In this document: one piece after another, positions 1 to 5,868 of the stretch
Numbering within the stretch: the first letter of the stretch is position 1
Layout of the letters: every line of letters starts with the position of its first letter
Assembly: GCA_023473205.1 (NCBI GenBank)
Contig: JAMCYY010000099.1
Span: 1 to 12,519 of the forward strand
Origin: Patescibacteria group bacterium
GTDB taxonomy: Bacteria; Patescibacteriota; Microgenomatia; UM-FILTER-40-11
DNA length: 12,519 nucleotides
Direction of reading: 5' to 3'
Translations under genes and position numbers: made by a program
The notes under the pieces: model-generated
Seen by the model: only the letters and a program-made list of their open reading frames with translations
Databases searched by the model: none
What the model was told of the DNA's origin: nothing

Positions 1-1309
1 GAAGAACAGGGATGTCTACAACATTACCGCCTTCAGAAAAAATTTGACTGCCTTGGGGAATATTTTTAAGAAGCCATTCTGAGGCTTGGAAACGGATATC
101 AGGACGAAAATAAAGGGAAGCAAAAATAAGACCGGGAATCAAGGAAACGAAGATGATTAAGTTTCTTAAGTGTCTTAAGTTACCTAAGATACTTAAAAAG
201 AAGCTCGCAAAGATGGCGAAAAAGGGAAAGATAGGGGCGACAAAACGGGTCCATTTGCAAAAAAGAAAGGCTTGAGAGAGAAAGTAAGTTAAAAAAGAAA
301 AAACAGTAATTAGAAAACAGCAATTAGTAATTAGCAAAACTTTCTTGAGAAAAATACTTCTTATGAGAAAAACTAAAGCAATAATTAACCCTAGACTGCC
401 TAAAATAAAAATTGGCCAGCCGAGGGTATAAGGGAAAATCTTGGTTAATTGGAAGATAACCGGCGGAGTATTGATAAACTGGCGGGTATAAAAGATCATA
501 ATTTGTCCCGAAGCAACCCCGGCTTCATAAGTCAAAATTCGCTTACTTTCCTCAAAGTTAAGCAGTAAATAAGGGGAGGAAAGGAGAGTAAGAGTAAGAG
601 ATAGAGTAAGAGTAGAGGCGCCCAGTAGAATAACTTTTATTTTGTGAATGAAAGCCTTTTCTTTAAGAATAAGGACAAGTAAGGTAATGGCTAAAGGAAT
701 AAGAAAGGTAACTGCGGTTATTTTACTGCCGAGAGCCAGACCAATTGGAAGGGAGATTAGCAAAAAATTTACAATTGAGGGATTGGCTAGAATTTTAAAT
801 GAGAGATAAATAATTAAAAAAAAGAAAAAAGTTAATAAAGATTCAGTGGTGCCAAAATGAGCGTTTTGGATAAGGCCGGGGGTGAAAACTACTAGAATAG
901 AAGTGAGAAGTGGGAAGTGAGAAGTGAGTCGAGAGTGAGAGGTGGGAATGAGGAGACGGGAGATAAGATAAACTAAATAGACAATGCCGACAGAGGCGAG
1001 GGCGGACCAAAAACGTAAAAAAAAGATTGCTTCGTCTAAATTGACTGGTTGAAGGTTAATCCAAGGTAAAAGGTTATAAATACGGGCTGAAAAATAAGCT
1101 AAATATAAAGGGAACTGCCCATAAGCAAAAAAATGAGGATTAAGTTTGTCTTGCCAGGACAGTTGGCTAATTGAAGCCGCCATATTCCATTCATCCGGGT
1201 GAAAGTGGTAGGGCAGTCCCCAAGATAAACCCGCAAAACGAAAAACAAAAGCCAAAAATAAAATAACCAGTAAAAGGTAATTATTTTTCAGTAGTTTTGA
1301 GAATTTCAT
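1..1309 (-). CDS. GT-C family membrane glycosyltransferase (GT39/PMT-like), 3' end cut by window edge
   Basis: This is the first 436 codons of a polytopic membrane protein; the C-terminus lies beyond base 1. The family moves a sugar from a polyprenyl-phosphate donor to an acceptor on the outer face of the membrane. Visible support is a first helix (about residues 11-30), then an outer loop with His-Pro-Asp-Glu (D39/E40, the acidic pair expected for GT-C enzymes), a HFGTTES stretch (151-157), many hydrophobic helices, and KWTRFVAP near 352-359, which resembles the conserved Arg-Tyr/Phe loop of PMT-like proteins. The start at 1309 was chosen because AGAGGT lies 5 nt upstream. The ATG is 29 nt inside the upstream oxidoreductase gene, so the two are probably co-transcribed and coupled. 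The gene contains four short tandem-repeat tracts, listed separately. Donor and acceptor cannot be read from the sequence; an ArnT-like (GT83) assignment is an alternative. Confidence 0.85.
   Translation of the reverse strand, partial: MKFSKLLKNNYLLLVILFLAFVFRFAGLSWGLPYHFHPDEWNMAASISQLSWQDKLNPHFFAYGQFPLYLAYFSARIYNLLPWINLQPVNLDEAIFFLRFWSALASVGIVYLVYLISRLLIPTSHSRLTSHFPLLTSILVVFTPGLIQNAHFGTTESLLTFFFFLIIYLSFKILANPSIVNFLLISLPIGLALGSKITAVTFLIPLAITLLVLILKEKAFIHKIKVILLGASTLTLSLTLTLLSSPYLLLNFEESKRILTYEAGVASGQIMIFYTRQFINTPPVIFQLTKIFPYTLGWPIFILGSLGLIIALVFLIRSIFLKKVLLITNCCFLITVFSFLTYFLSQAFLFCKWTRFVAPIFPFFAIFASFFLSILGNLRHLRNLIIFVSLIPGLIFASLYFRPDIRFQASEWLLKNIPQGSQIFSEGGNVVDIPVL
156..200. repeat. 9-nt tandem repeat, five degenerate units, inside glycosyltransferase gene
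   Basis: Five 9-nt units read on the plus strand: attaagttt, cttaagtgt, cttaagtta, cctaagata, cttaaaaag. The period is a multiple of three, so on the coding (minus) strand it gives a three-residue periodicity, LSI-LGN-LRH-LRN, at about residues 372-383. The frame stays open throughout. Confidence 0.7.
304..336. repeat. Short yaattag direct repeats inside glycosyltransferase gene
   Basis: The heptamer taattag/caattag occurs three times (307-313, 321-327, 328-334), the last two directly adjacent. On the coding strand this falls at about residues 326-335 (LITNCCFLIT), within a hydrophobic segment. It is short and AT-rich, so it is weaker than the neighbouring tracts. Confidence 0.45.
585..614. 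repeat. 6-nt tandem repeat (agagta), five units, inside glycosyltransferase gene
   Basis: Five 6-nt units; four are exact agagta and the central one is agagat. On the coding strand it gives the dipeptide run TLTLSLTLTL at about residues 233-242, inside a predicted membrane helix, so the repeat is compatible with the fold. Confidence 0.75.
900..953. repeat. 7-nt tandem repeat (gaagtgr) inside glycosyltransferase gene
   Basis: Four heptamers, gaagtga, gaagtgg, gaagtga, gaagtga, run from 900 to 927. A 3-nt break and degenerate heptamers follow to about 953. Seven is not a multiple of three, so the repeat is read in changing frames; it encodes a polar Ser/Thr/His/Leu stretch (about residues 120-137) between membrane segments without introducing a stop. 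Confidence 0.75.
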
Positions 1310-2564
1310 TGGCGACCTCTTTCCCTAGTTTAATGGCATAATTAACGCCCCGGTCTTCAGGATAAACATGATCAAGGGAACACCAATATAAGCCAGGAAG
1401 ACTGGTTTTAATTGAAGGTAAATCAGAGGAGTGATTAAGGCCAGGAACGGGTTGGGCATAGTTTTCAGTGAAAAGTTCAAAGTTTAGAGTTGAAAGTTTA
1501 AAATTGAAATTTGGATTAATTTTTTCTAAATAAGGTAGAAATTTTCGATAAATTTCTTCCTTATTCATCTTAAAGAAAGGATGCGAGGTTGGATAATAAC
1601 CTCCAACATAAAGAATTATCTCGTTATTATAATGGCTTTTGTCAATATAATTTGTGTGTTCGACTACGGCGACAAAAGGGAAGCTGCTTTCGTTAATATT
1701 CAGCCAATAAGTTTTATCTTTAAGGAAACTTTCCTTTAGTTCTAAAACCAAGCAAAGGCTGCCAATACTTTGAAGTTTTTTAAATGACTCTCCTTTTAAA
1801 CTTGGTGTTATTTTTAAAAGTGTTTGTGGTGAGACTGTCGCTAAGATTTGATCAAAACTTTGTTTCTTTTGGTCAACGGTTATTTCAACTTTTTTTCCAG
1901 TTGGTTTTAGACAGGTAACTTCCTGATTATTTAAAACTTGACCGCCATTTTTTTCAATGGCAGTTTTTAAGGAAGAGATCAATGTATTGGTTCCACCTTC
2001 AAAATAACCTAAAGCAAAGCTTCTTTTTTTTATCCTGGTCCAGAACCAGGAAGTCGGAATTTGTTGGGCAAAAGGGCCAAACTTGCTTTGCAAAAGCGGC
2101 TCCCAAATTAATTTAAAAGTTTTTTTCCCCATTGTCATTTGCAGAAATTTTTGGGCGGTAATTTTTTCCAGCGGCTGCCAAAAAGGGTTAACTTTAAGAA
2201 AAGCGGTGGTTAAACCGGTCCGAAATTTATCAAACAAATTTAATTTTGGAAAACTTAAGATACTTTGAGGATTATCAAAGCGATAGATTTTTCCCTCTAA
2301 ATAGATAGAAGTTTTTGGTTTTTTAAAAAAAAGTTTATTTTCTATTTTTAGTTTTTTGGCAAGGTCAAAGAGTTCTTGGTCAGAACTAAAGAAATGGTGG
2401 TAAAAATGCTCCAATGGCCATTGCCATCCCTTTTGGGTAAAAGAAGCGACGAGCCCACCCAATTCCTGGCTTTTTTCAAAGACCGTTACCTCATGGTGAT
2501 TTTGAGCAAGGATGTAGGCAGCTGTTAAACCGCTTATTCCACCGCCAACAATTCCTACTTTCAT
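1281..2564 (-). CDS. FAD/NAD(P)-dependent oxidoreductase of the amine oxidase / protoporphyrinogen oxidase-like superfamily
   Basis: This is a soluble flavoprotein of 427 residues. The N-terminus is a classic dinucleotide-binding Rossmann fold: beta strand, GGGISG (residues 7-12), helix, and an acidic residue closing the second strand (VTVFEK, E30), followed by ELGG, as in amine-oxidase-type FAD enzymes. The C-terminus (GLYWCSLDHVYPEDRG, then a helix) matches the second FAD-contact region of that superfamily. Family members include protoporphyrinogen oxidases, phytoene desaturases and UDP-galactopyranose mutase-like enzymes; the substrate cannot be decided here. No haem or carotenoid genes are nearby, and the overlapping glycosyltransferase suggests sugar or lipid modification for the envelope (inference). 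A perfect TATAAT lies 6 nt before the ATG, so a leaderless message is likely. A heptamer repeat at 1472-1513 encodes about residues 351-364. Confidence 0.85.
   Translation of the reverse strand: MKVGIVGGGISGLTAAYILAQNHHEVTVFEKSQELGGLVASFTQKGWQWPLEHFYHHFFSSDQELFDLAKKLKIENKLFFKKPKTSIYLEGKIYRFDNPQSILSFPKLNLFDKFRTGLTTAFLKVNPFWQPLEKITAQKFLQMTMGKKTFKLIWEPLLQSKFGPFAQQIPTSWFWTRIKKRSFALGYFEGGTNTLISSLKTAIEKNGGQVLNNQEVTCLKPTGKKVEITVDQKKQSFDQILATVSPQTLLKITPSLKGESFKKLQSIGSLCLVLELKESFLKDKTYWLNINESSFPFVAVVEHTNYIDKSHYNNEIILYVGGYYPTSHPFFKMNKEEIYRKFLPYLEKINPNFNFKLSTLNFELFTENYAQPVPGLNHSSDLPSIKTSLPGLYWCSLDHVYPEDRGVNYAIKLGKEVANEILKTTEK
1472..1513. repeat. 7-nt tandem repeat, six units, inside oxidoreductase gene
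   Basis: Exactly six heptamers fill 42 nt on the plus strand: aaagttc, aaagttt, agagttg, aaagttt, aaaattg, aaatttg. The tract length is a multiple of three, so the frame is preserved; it encodes an alternating hydrophobic/polar stretch including NFKLSTLNFELF at about residues 352-363. The unit is of the same type as the heptamers in the glycosyltransferase gene and upstream of murJ. Confidence 0.75.
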
Positions 2565-2570
2565 GGCTGT

Positions 2571-2576
2571 ATTATA
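2571..2576 (-). promoter_or_regulatory. -10 box (TATAAT) of the oxidoreductase gene, predicted leaderless start
   Basis: A consensus TATAAT on the minus strand sits in the 24-nt gap between the Fn3 gene stop and the oxidoreductase ATG. It ends 6 nt before the ATG, placing the expected transcription start at or next to the start codon. No good -35 is seen: the nearest candidate, TTGTTT at 2592-2597, has a 15-nt spacer. No Shine-Dalgarno is present. Confidence 0.55.
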
Positions 2577-2588
2577 CGAAATTTTAGG

Positions 2589-3959
2589 TTAAAACAAAAC
2601 TAAGACGATTCCAATTAGAGTAATGATCGCCCCGATTCCTAGAAAAAGATTAGTTGGTAAATAATTGCCAGTGCTGGGGGCGGGGGTAGTCGTGTTTAAA
2701 GCCGTGATTTGAGTTACTTTAGGGACGCTGGTTGCCGTGGGCTTTAAAATTTCTGTTGGCTTTATCGTTGGCGAAGGCGAAATTAAGGTTGGCTTTATGG
2801 TAATGGTAGCTGTTTGGCCTGAAGGAGTGGCCGTAAAAGAAGGCAAATCACTTTCTCCAGTGGCCAAAATGGAAAAATTACGGCTTATTTTTGTGGTTTT
2901 TTTTTGGTTATTAGTAAAGGAAACCGTGATTTGTTTTTTTCCGGGAGTTAGGGGGGTAGTGGCGGTCCAGGACCATTTTCCTTTAGAGCTGACGGTTACT
3001 TCTCCTTTAATGTTCGTTCCGGTATTAAGGATGATGTCCAATTTTTGATTTTCCGGGCCATTGCCAAAAAATTCTGGAGAAAGGGTGCTGATTTTTTCTC
3101 CTTCATTGGGGAAGGTGATGGTCAAAGGTGTTTCTTGGGCAGTTTGTGTCGGGAGGTTAAATCCTTCAGAGCCAAGACCGACATTTAAAGGAGCGGGAGA
3201 GGTAGTTGGTGGTTTAAGTTCATCTATAAAATTGTAACTTTGTCCTAAAACAATGTTAGGAGTCGGGTTGTCATTGCCGGTAGTTAAAGTGGCGGTTGCT
3301 GTTTCTTTTTCTCCTTGGACCAAAATTTCTTCGATTTGGGCATTTCGGTCATAATTGGCAAAATTTTGTAAATCTGGAGTCCTGGCAGTAGAAAGGGGAA
3401 TTATCCAATTACCATCCAAGTCAGTTAAGGCAGCTTGGGTTAAGGTATTGGCTAAAGAAAGATAAACCAAGACGCCTGGGGCTGGCTGTTGGTCCGTATT
3501 TAAAATCTTGCCCTGGGCAAGATCATTGTCGTTGGCGGTTTTGTTGGGTGCCGTACTTTGGGTAAAAGCGACTTCTGAGTTTTTAAAACTTTTACCATCA
3601 GAGACGATTTCAAAATAATATTTTTTTTCAGGTTCGAGATTATCAATTAAAACATAATGGGCTTTATATTTAGATTGGCTGTCTTGCTTTTGATCACGAA
3701 GATCTTTTTTAATTAGACCAAGTTCTTTGGTCTCACCAAAAAAAATTTCTCCGGTGGTTTCTTCGTTAGTTAACCAAGAGACAACAAAAGAATTACTGGC
3801 CACATTAGTAATTTTCACCCTTTGGGGTTGAGTTTCTTCGGCTGCCTTAATTTTTAATTTAGTTGAACGGTTAACCAAAGTTATAGTTCCGGCCAGGCCT
3901 AAAATAATAATAAAAAGGCCGAGGGGGACAGGGATTTTCTTTAAAGTAATTTTAGGCAT
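2589..3959 (-). CDS. Membrane-anchored surface protein with Fn3, carboxypeptidase-regulatory-like and Ig-like domains
   Basis: This 456-residue protein is predicted to be extracytoplasmic and anchored at both ends. Order: N-terminal helix (about 11-29); a basic KLKIKAAEE segment (34-42); a fibronectin type III domain (about 46-135); a carboxypeptidase-regulatory-like beta domain (about 147-240: QGKILNTDQQPAPGVLVYL, then DLDGNWIIPL); a linker; a bacterial Ig-like domain (about 278-365); a Thr/Pro-rich stalk (about 373-430); and a C-terminal helix (436-455). It starts with an ATG overlapping the upstream stop (TAATG), with GAGGA 7 nt upstream (3967-3971). It is the last gene of the pilN-pilO unit, so a pilus-associated or adhesive role is plausible but inferred. 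The first two domains parallel those of the dockerin protein at 10110-11540. There is no LPXTG sortase motif. No enzymatic residues are recognised. Confidence 0.8.
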   Translation of the reverse strand: MPKITLKKIPVPLGLFIIILGLAGTITLVNRSTKLKIKAAEETQPQRVKITNVASNSFVVSWLTNEETTGEIFFGETKELGLIKKDLRDQKQDSQSKYKAHYVLIDNLEPEKKYYFEIVSDGKSFKNSEVAFTQSTAPNKTANDNDLAQGKILNTDQQPAPGVLVYLSLANTLTQAALTDLDGNWIIPLSTARTPDLQNFANYDRNAQIEEILVQGEKETATATLTTGNDNPTPNIVLGQSYNFIDELKPPTTSPAPLNVGLGSEGFNLPTQTAQETPLTITFPNEGEKISTLSPEFFGNGPENQKLDIILNTGTNIKGEVTVSSKGKWSWTATTPLTPGKKQITVSFTNNQKKTTKISRNFSILATGESDLPSFTATPSGQTATITIKPTLISPSPTIKPTEILKPTATSVPKVTQITALNTTTPAPSTGNYLPTNLFLGIGAIITLIGIVLVLF

Positions 3960-4156
3960 TAATATTTCCTCATTTTTAATTCTTCAAAAACCTTTTTATC
4001 TAAAACCGGGTTTAAGACTTTTGTCTCTTTGGCTGAAAGGATTGGTTTTTCGGTTTTGTTAAGGGCGCGGAAAACACTTAAGTAAACCCAAAGGACAGTA
4101 ATCGTTAAAGTTAAGGTGGCAATGACAAAAATAGCTTCAGAATAATTTCGTTTCAT
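3959..4156 (-). CDS. Small single-pass membrane protein in the pilus operon, function unknown
   Basis: This 65-residue protein has a short cytoplasmic N-terminus, one membrane helix (about residues 8-28) and a charged tail of about 35 residues (EKPILSAKETKVLNPVLDKKVFEEL). I do not recognise the family. It is very likely real: it has the best Shine-Dalgarno in the window (AAGGAG, 5 nt before the ATG), sits 9 nt after pilO, and its stop overlaps the next start in a TAATG junction. Position and topology after PilN-PilO suggest an accessory inner-membrane part of the pilus assembly platform, in the slot where PilP lies in proteobacteria, but no PilP similarity can be claimed. Confidence 0.75.
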   Translation of the reverse strand: MKRNYSEAIFVIATLTLTITVLWVYLSVFRALNKTEKPILSAKETKVLNPVLDKKVFEELKMRKY

Positions 4157-4161
4157 TTGGT

Positions 4162-4167
4162 CTCCTT
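4162..4167 (-). promoter_or_regulatory. Strong Shine-Dalgarno (AAGGAG) of the 65-residue membrane protein
   Basis: AAGGAG on the minus strand, 5 nt before the ATG at 4156. It overlaps the stop codon of pilO (4166-4168), which favours translational coupling. It shows that the organism uses anti-Shine-Dalgarno pairing for operon-internal genes. Confidence 0.8.
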
Positions 4168-4813
4168 AATTACTAAAAAAAACCTGACCAACAATACTTA
4201 AAGAAATTTTTGGGATATTTTCATCTTCTTCTTTCTCTTCAGTGCTAGGATTTTGGTTAAAGCTTGTTCTTTCAATTTTAATCAGTCTTCTGGAAGAGGC
4301 TAAGTCTTTAGCAAAATCTTTTAATTGTTGGTATTCACCTCCAACCGTGACGGAAAAATTAAAATATTTCTCCTCAGTTTTGCCCGCGGAAGGGGAAGGA
4401 TTAAGGGAAGCATCAATTTTTTCAAAATTAAGAGATTGAATAATAAGCTGTTTTTCTTCAGCAATTTCTTCAAGAAAACTGGCAAATTTAGGAAAATAGT
4501 TTTTTTCAGGAAAAGCTTCCTCCAATAATTTTAAGTTTGGATACTCCTGGGCATATTCCTTTTGTGCCGCAATTAAAGAGCTGATTTTCGTTTCCAAAAG
4601 TTCATTGGCTTCCTTTTTGTCGTTAATCTCCTTTTCCAGCTTAGCAATTGTCACCAGGGTTGGTTTAATGGCGACAATGACAAAAAAACAAACAGTAAAA
4701 AGGGTTAAGGAAATCCAGGTAAAGGAACGGACCTTAGGCGTTTTAGTGACGTTTTTAAGGTCAAAATAGTAGCGGTGATAACGGTAATATTCTTTTTTCC
4801 AGTCTAAATTCAT
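4166..4813 (-). CDS. pilO: Type IV pilus assembly protein PilO-like
   Basis: PilO pairs with PilN in the inner membrane and links the cytoplasmic pilus motor platform to the periplasmic side. This 215-residue protein shows the usual plan: a short basic cytoplasmic N-terminus, one membrane helix (about 31-50), a coiled coil (about 54-90), and a ferredoxin-like alpha/beta domain. The domain contains the typical FSVTVGGEYQQLKDFAKDLASS stretch followed by a short RLIKIERTSF strand. Its ATG overlaps the pilN stop (TAATG) and has no clear Shine-Dalgarno of its own, so coupling to pilN is likely. The order pilN-pilO supports the call; sequence similarity in this family is weak and topology carries much of the weight. 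An acidic insert near residues 191-200 (STEEKEEDEN) is probably a flexible loop. Confidence 0.8.
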   Translation of the reverse strand: MNLDWKKEYYRYHRYYFDLKNVTKTPKVRSFTWISLTLFTVCFFVIVAIKPTLVTIAKLEKEINDKKEANELLETKISSLIAAQKEYAQEYPNLKLLEEAFPEKNYFPKFASFLEEIAEEKQLIIQSLNFEKIDASLNPSPSAGKTEEKYFNFSVTVGGEYQQLKDFAKDLASSRRLIKIERTSFNQNPSTEEKEEDENIPKISLSIVGQVFFSN

Positions 4814-5352
4814 TAGTTAAGGACAATACTAATATTAAAATCAATTCCTTGTAATTTGTCTTTGGCAGTAGAAATACTATCAAGATTTACTTCTTTAAAA
4901 AGGGAAGAATTACTTAAGTTGGTTACAAAGATCCGTAGGGCTTTTTCAGAAAGGGTTACTCCCTTTAGACTTAAACTTTTTTGATTAATAAAAATTTCTG
5001 TCAGGGATAAGCTTTGGGGTATTAACCGGCTAACCTCAGTAACCACTTCTGCTGGCTTGTTTTCTTGGGCCATGATTGATTTAATCACTTTTATTTTATC
5101 TTGGACTTGCCGAAAATTTTCTTCAAAAGAAGCGGCAGAGGCAACAATTGCTTGTTTTTGTTTTGTTTTGTCAAAAAGGTCAGCCAAAACAGTATCAAAA
5201 TAAAAGCGCGAACAAAAAGCGGAAATAACAATAAATTCAGTTAAGACGACAATCCAACGTCCGACATTGACAGCCCATTGGATAAACTTCCCCAGGGTTG
5301 AGTATTCAAACTGTCCTTTAGGTAGAAGGTTGATTTTATTTTTAGAAGCCAT
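4813..5352 (-). CDS. pilN: Type IV pilus assembly protein PilN-like
   Basis: PilN is the inner-membrane partner of PilO; its cytoplasmic INLLP motif binds the actin-like PilM. Here KINLLPKG lies at residues 6-13, followed by one membrane helix (about 30-48), a coiled-coil segment (about 56-95) and a periplasmic alpha/beta domain (about 98-178; LTEIFINQKSLSLKGVTLSEKALRIFVTNL). The length of 179 residues is normal for the family. It is the first gene of the pil unit: a TTGACA / TATACT promoter ends 6 nt before the ATG, so translation is probably leaderless (a GGAG only 2 nt from the ATG is too close to act as a Shine-Dalgarno). No pilM is adjacent, so PilM, if present, is encoded elsewhere. Confidence 0.85.
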   Translation of the reverse strand: MASKNKINLLPKGQFEYSTLGKFIQWAVNVGRWIVVLTEFIVISAFCSRFYFDTVLADLFDKTKQKQAIVASAASFEENFRQVQDKIKVIKSIMAQENKPAEVVTEVSRLIPQSLSLTEIFINQKSLSLKGVTLSEKALRIFVTNLSNSSLFKEVNLDSISTAKDKLQGIDFNISIVLN

Positions 5353-5358
5353 GGCTCC

Positions 5359-5388
5359 AGTATATTAGAGGAAGAAAGAGATTGTCAA
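5359..5388 (-). promoter_or_regulatory. Sigma70-like promoter of pilN, predicted leaderless
   Basis: Minus strand: a perfect -35 TTGACA (5383-5388), an 18-nt spacer, and -10 TATACT (5359-5364, five of six consensus bases). Six bases then separate the -10 from the pilN ATG (5352-5350), so the expected start of transcription is at the A of the ATG. Confidence 0.75.
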
Positions 5389-5444
5389 AAGCTAAAAGCA
5401 GATAAAAACGGAAAGAAAGCTGATTTAAGCAGAAAAAAGTAAGT

Positions 5445-5675
5445 TTAACTAGATTTTGCCCAGCGGCTTTTTAGCCGGTTTGCCTTGTTTTTATGAATAA
5501 CGCCTGTTTTAACCATTTTATCCACCAAAGAATAAAGGGTATTAAGCTTTTCTTTTTTGTTCCCCTTCTTAACTTCTTTGAGTTCTCTTTTTAAGGTATT
5601 TTTCTTTTTTAAGTTAGCGGCAGTTCTTTTGTGGGTTTGCCGTAACGCCTTTTGGGCACTTTTAATGATTGGCAT
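5445..5675 (-). CDS. rpsT: Small ribosomal subunit protein bS20
   Basis: S20 binds 16S rRNA early in small-subunit assembly. The 76-residue product begins MPIIKSAQKALRQTHKR, the usual S20 N-terminus, and is highly basic with the long-helix pattern of the family, including the conserved SLVDKMVKTGVIHKNKANRLKSR tail region. The frame is open upstream to an ATG at 5723, which would add 16 residues not typical of S20; the start at 5675 fits the family and has a weak -10-like TAGTAT 7 nt upstream. It is transcribed in the same direction as pilN but with a 92-nt gap and a separate pilN promoter, so it is probably its own unit. The divergent neighbour is murJ. The length is slightly below the usual 85-90 residues. 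Confidence 0.93.
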   Translation of the reverse strand: MPIIKSAQKALRQTHKRTAANLKKKNTLKRELKEVKKGNKKEKLNTLYSLVDKMVKTGVIHKNKANRLKSRWAKSS

Positions 5676-5682
5676 AGCACTA

Positions 5683-5711
5683 ATACTATCAATTCCCCCT
5701 TTAAAAAGCAA
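5683..5711 (-). promoter_or_regulatory. Possible promoter of rpsT
   Basis: TTGCTT (5706-5711), a 17-nt spacer and TAGTAT (5683-5688) end 7 nt before the rpsT ATG. The hexamers match consensus at only three and four positions. The spacing to the ATG matches the leaderless pattern of hrcA and pilN, which is the main reason to list it. Confidence 0.35.
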
Positions 5712-5751
5712 GCCTTTTTCCATATACTCATCATTGATAAAGTAAGGGTAG

Positions 5752-5846
5752 CAGAGTACAAAGGACAGAGTACACGGGAAGACAAAAGGACCTTTGCCTC
5801 ATGGACTTGTTGTCCCCTTTGTACGATGAACTTTGCACTTTGTACT
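5752..5846. repeat. Imperfect palindromic repeat element between rpsT and murJ
   Basis: A stretch of about 95 nt bounded by a perfect 9-bp inverted repeat: agtacaaag (5755-5763) and ctttgtact (5838-5846). Inside it are further related words (agtacac, gtccccttt, tttgtac) that partly pair across the element. The right arm contains two consecutive heptamers, actttgc and actttgt (5830-5843). The 12-mer cagagtacaaag at its left end (5752-5763) recurs exactly after hrcA (12472-12483). It looks like a dispersed intergenic repeat. It fills most of the 193-nt gap between the rpsT and murJ starts; murJ begins 22 nt after it. Confidence 0.6.
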
Positions 5847-5868
5847 ATAAATAATAATTTATTTTTTT

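Noticed and set aside
2576..2596. Possible terminator hairpin after the Fn3 gene
   Set aside because: A 5-bp A/T-only stem that overlaps the stop codon, with no following T tract.
2592..2655. LPXTG-like sortase signal at the C-terminus of the Fn3 protein
   Set aside because: Only STG and LPTN fragments are present, and no positively charged tail follows the last helix, so it is read as a plain membrane anchor.
2737..3048. 103-codon plus-strand open frame
   Set aside because: Antisense to the Thr/Pro stalk and Ig-like domain of the Fn3 protein; biased codons of that region create the shadow frame.
5676..5723. Upstream ATG lengthening S20 by 16 residues
   Set aside because: S20 proteins normally begin at the MPIIKSA sequence, and the extension has no matching family pattern.
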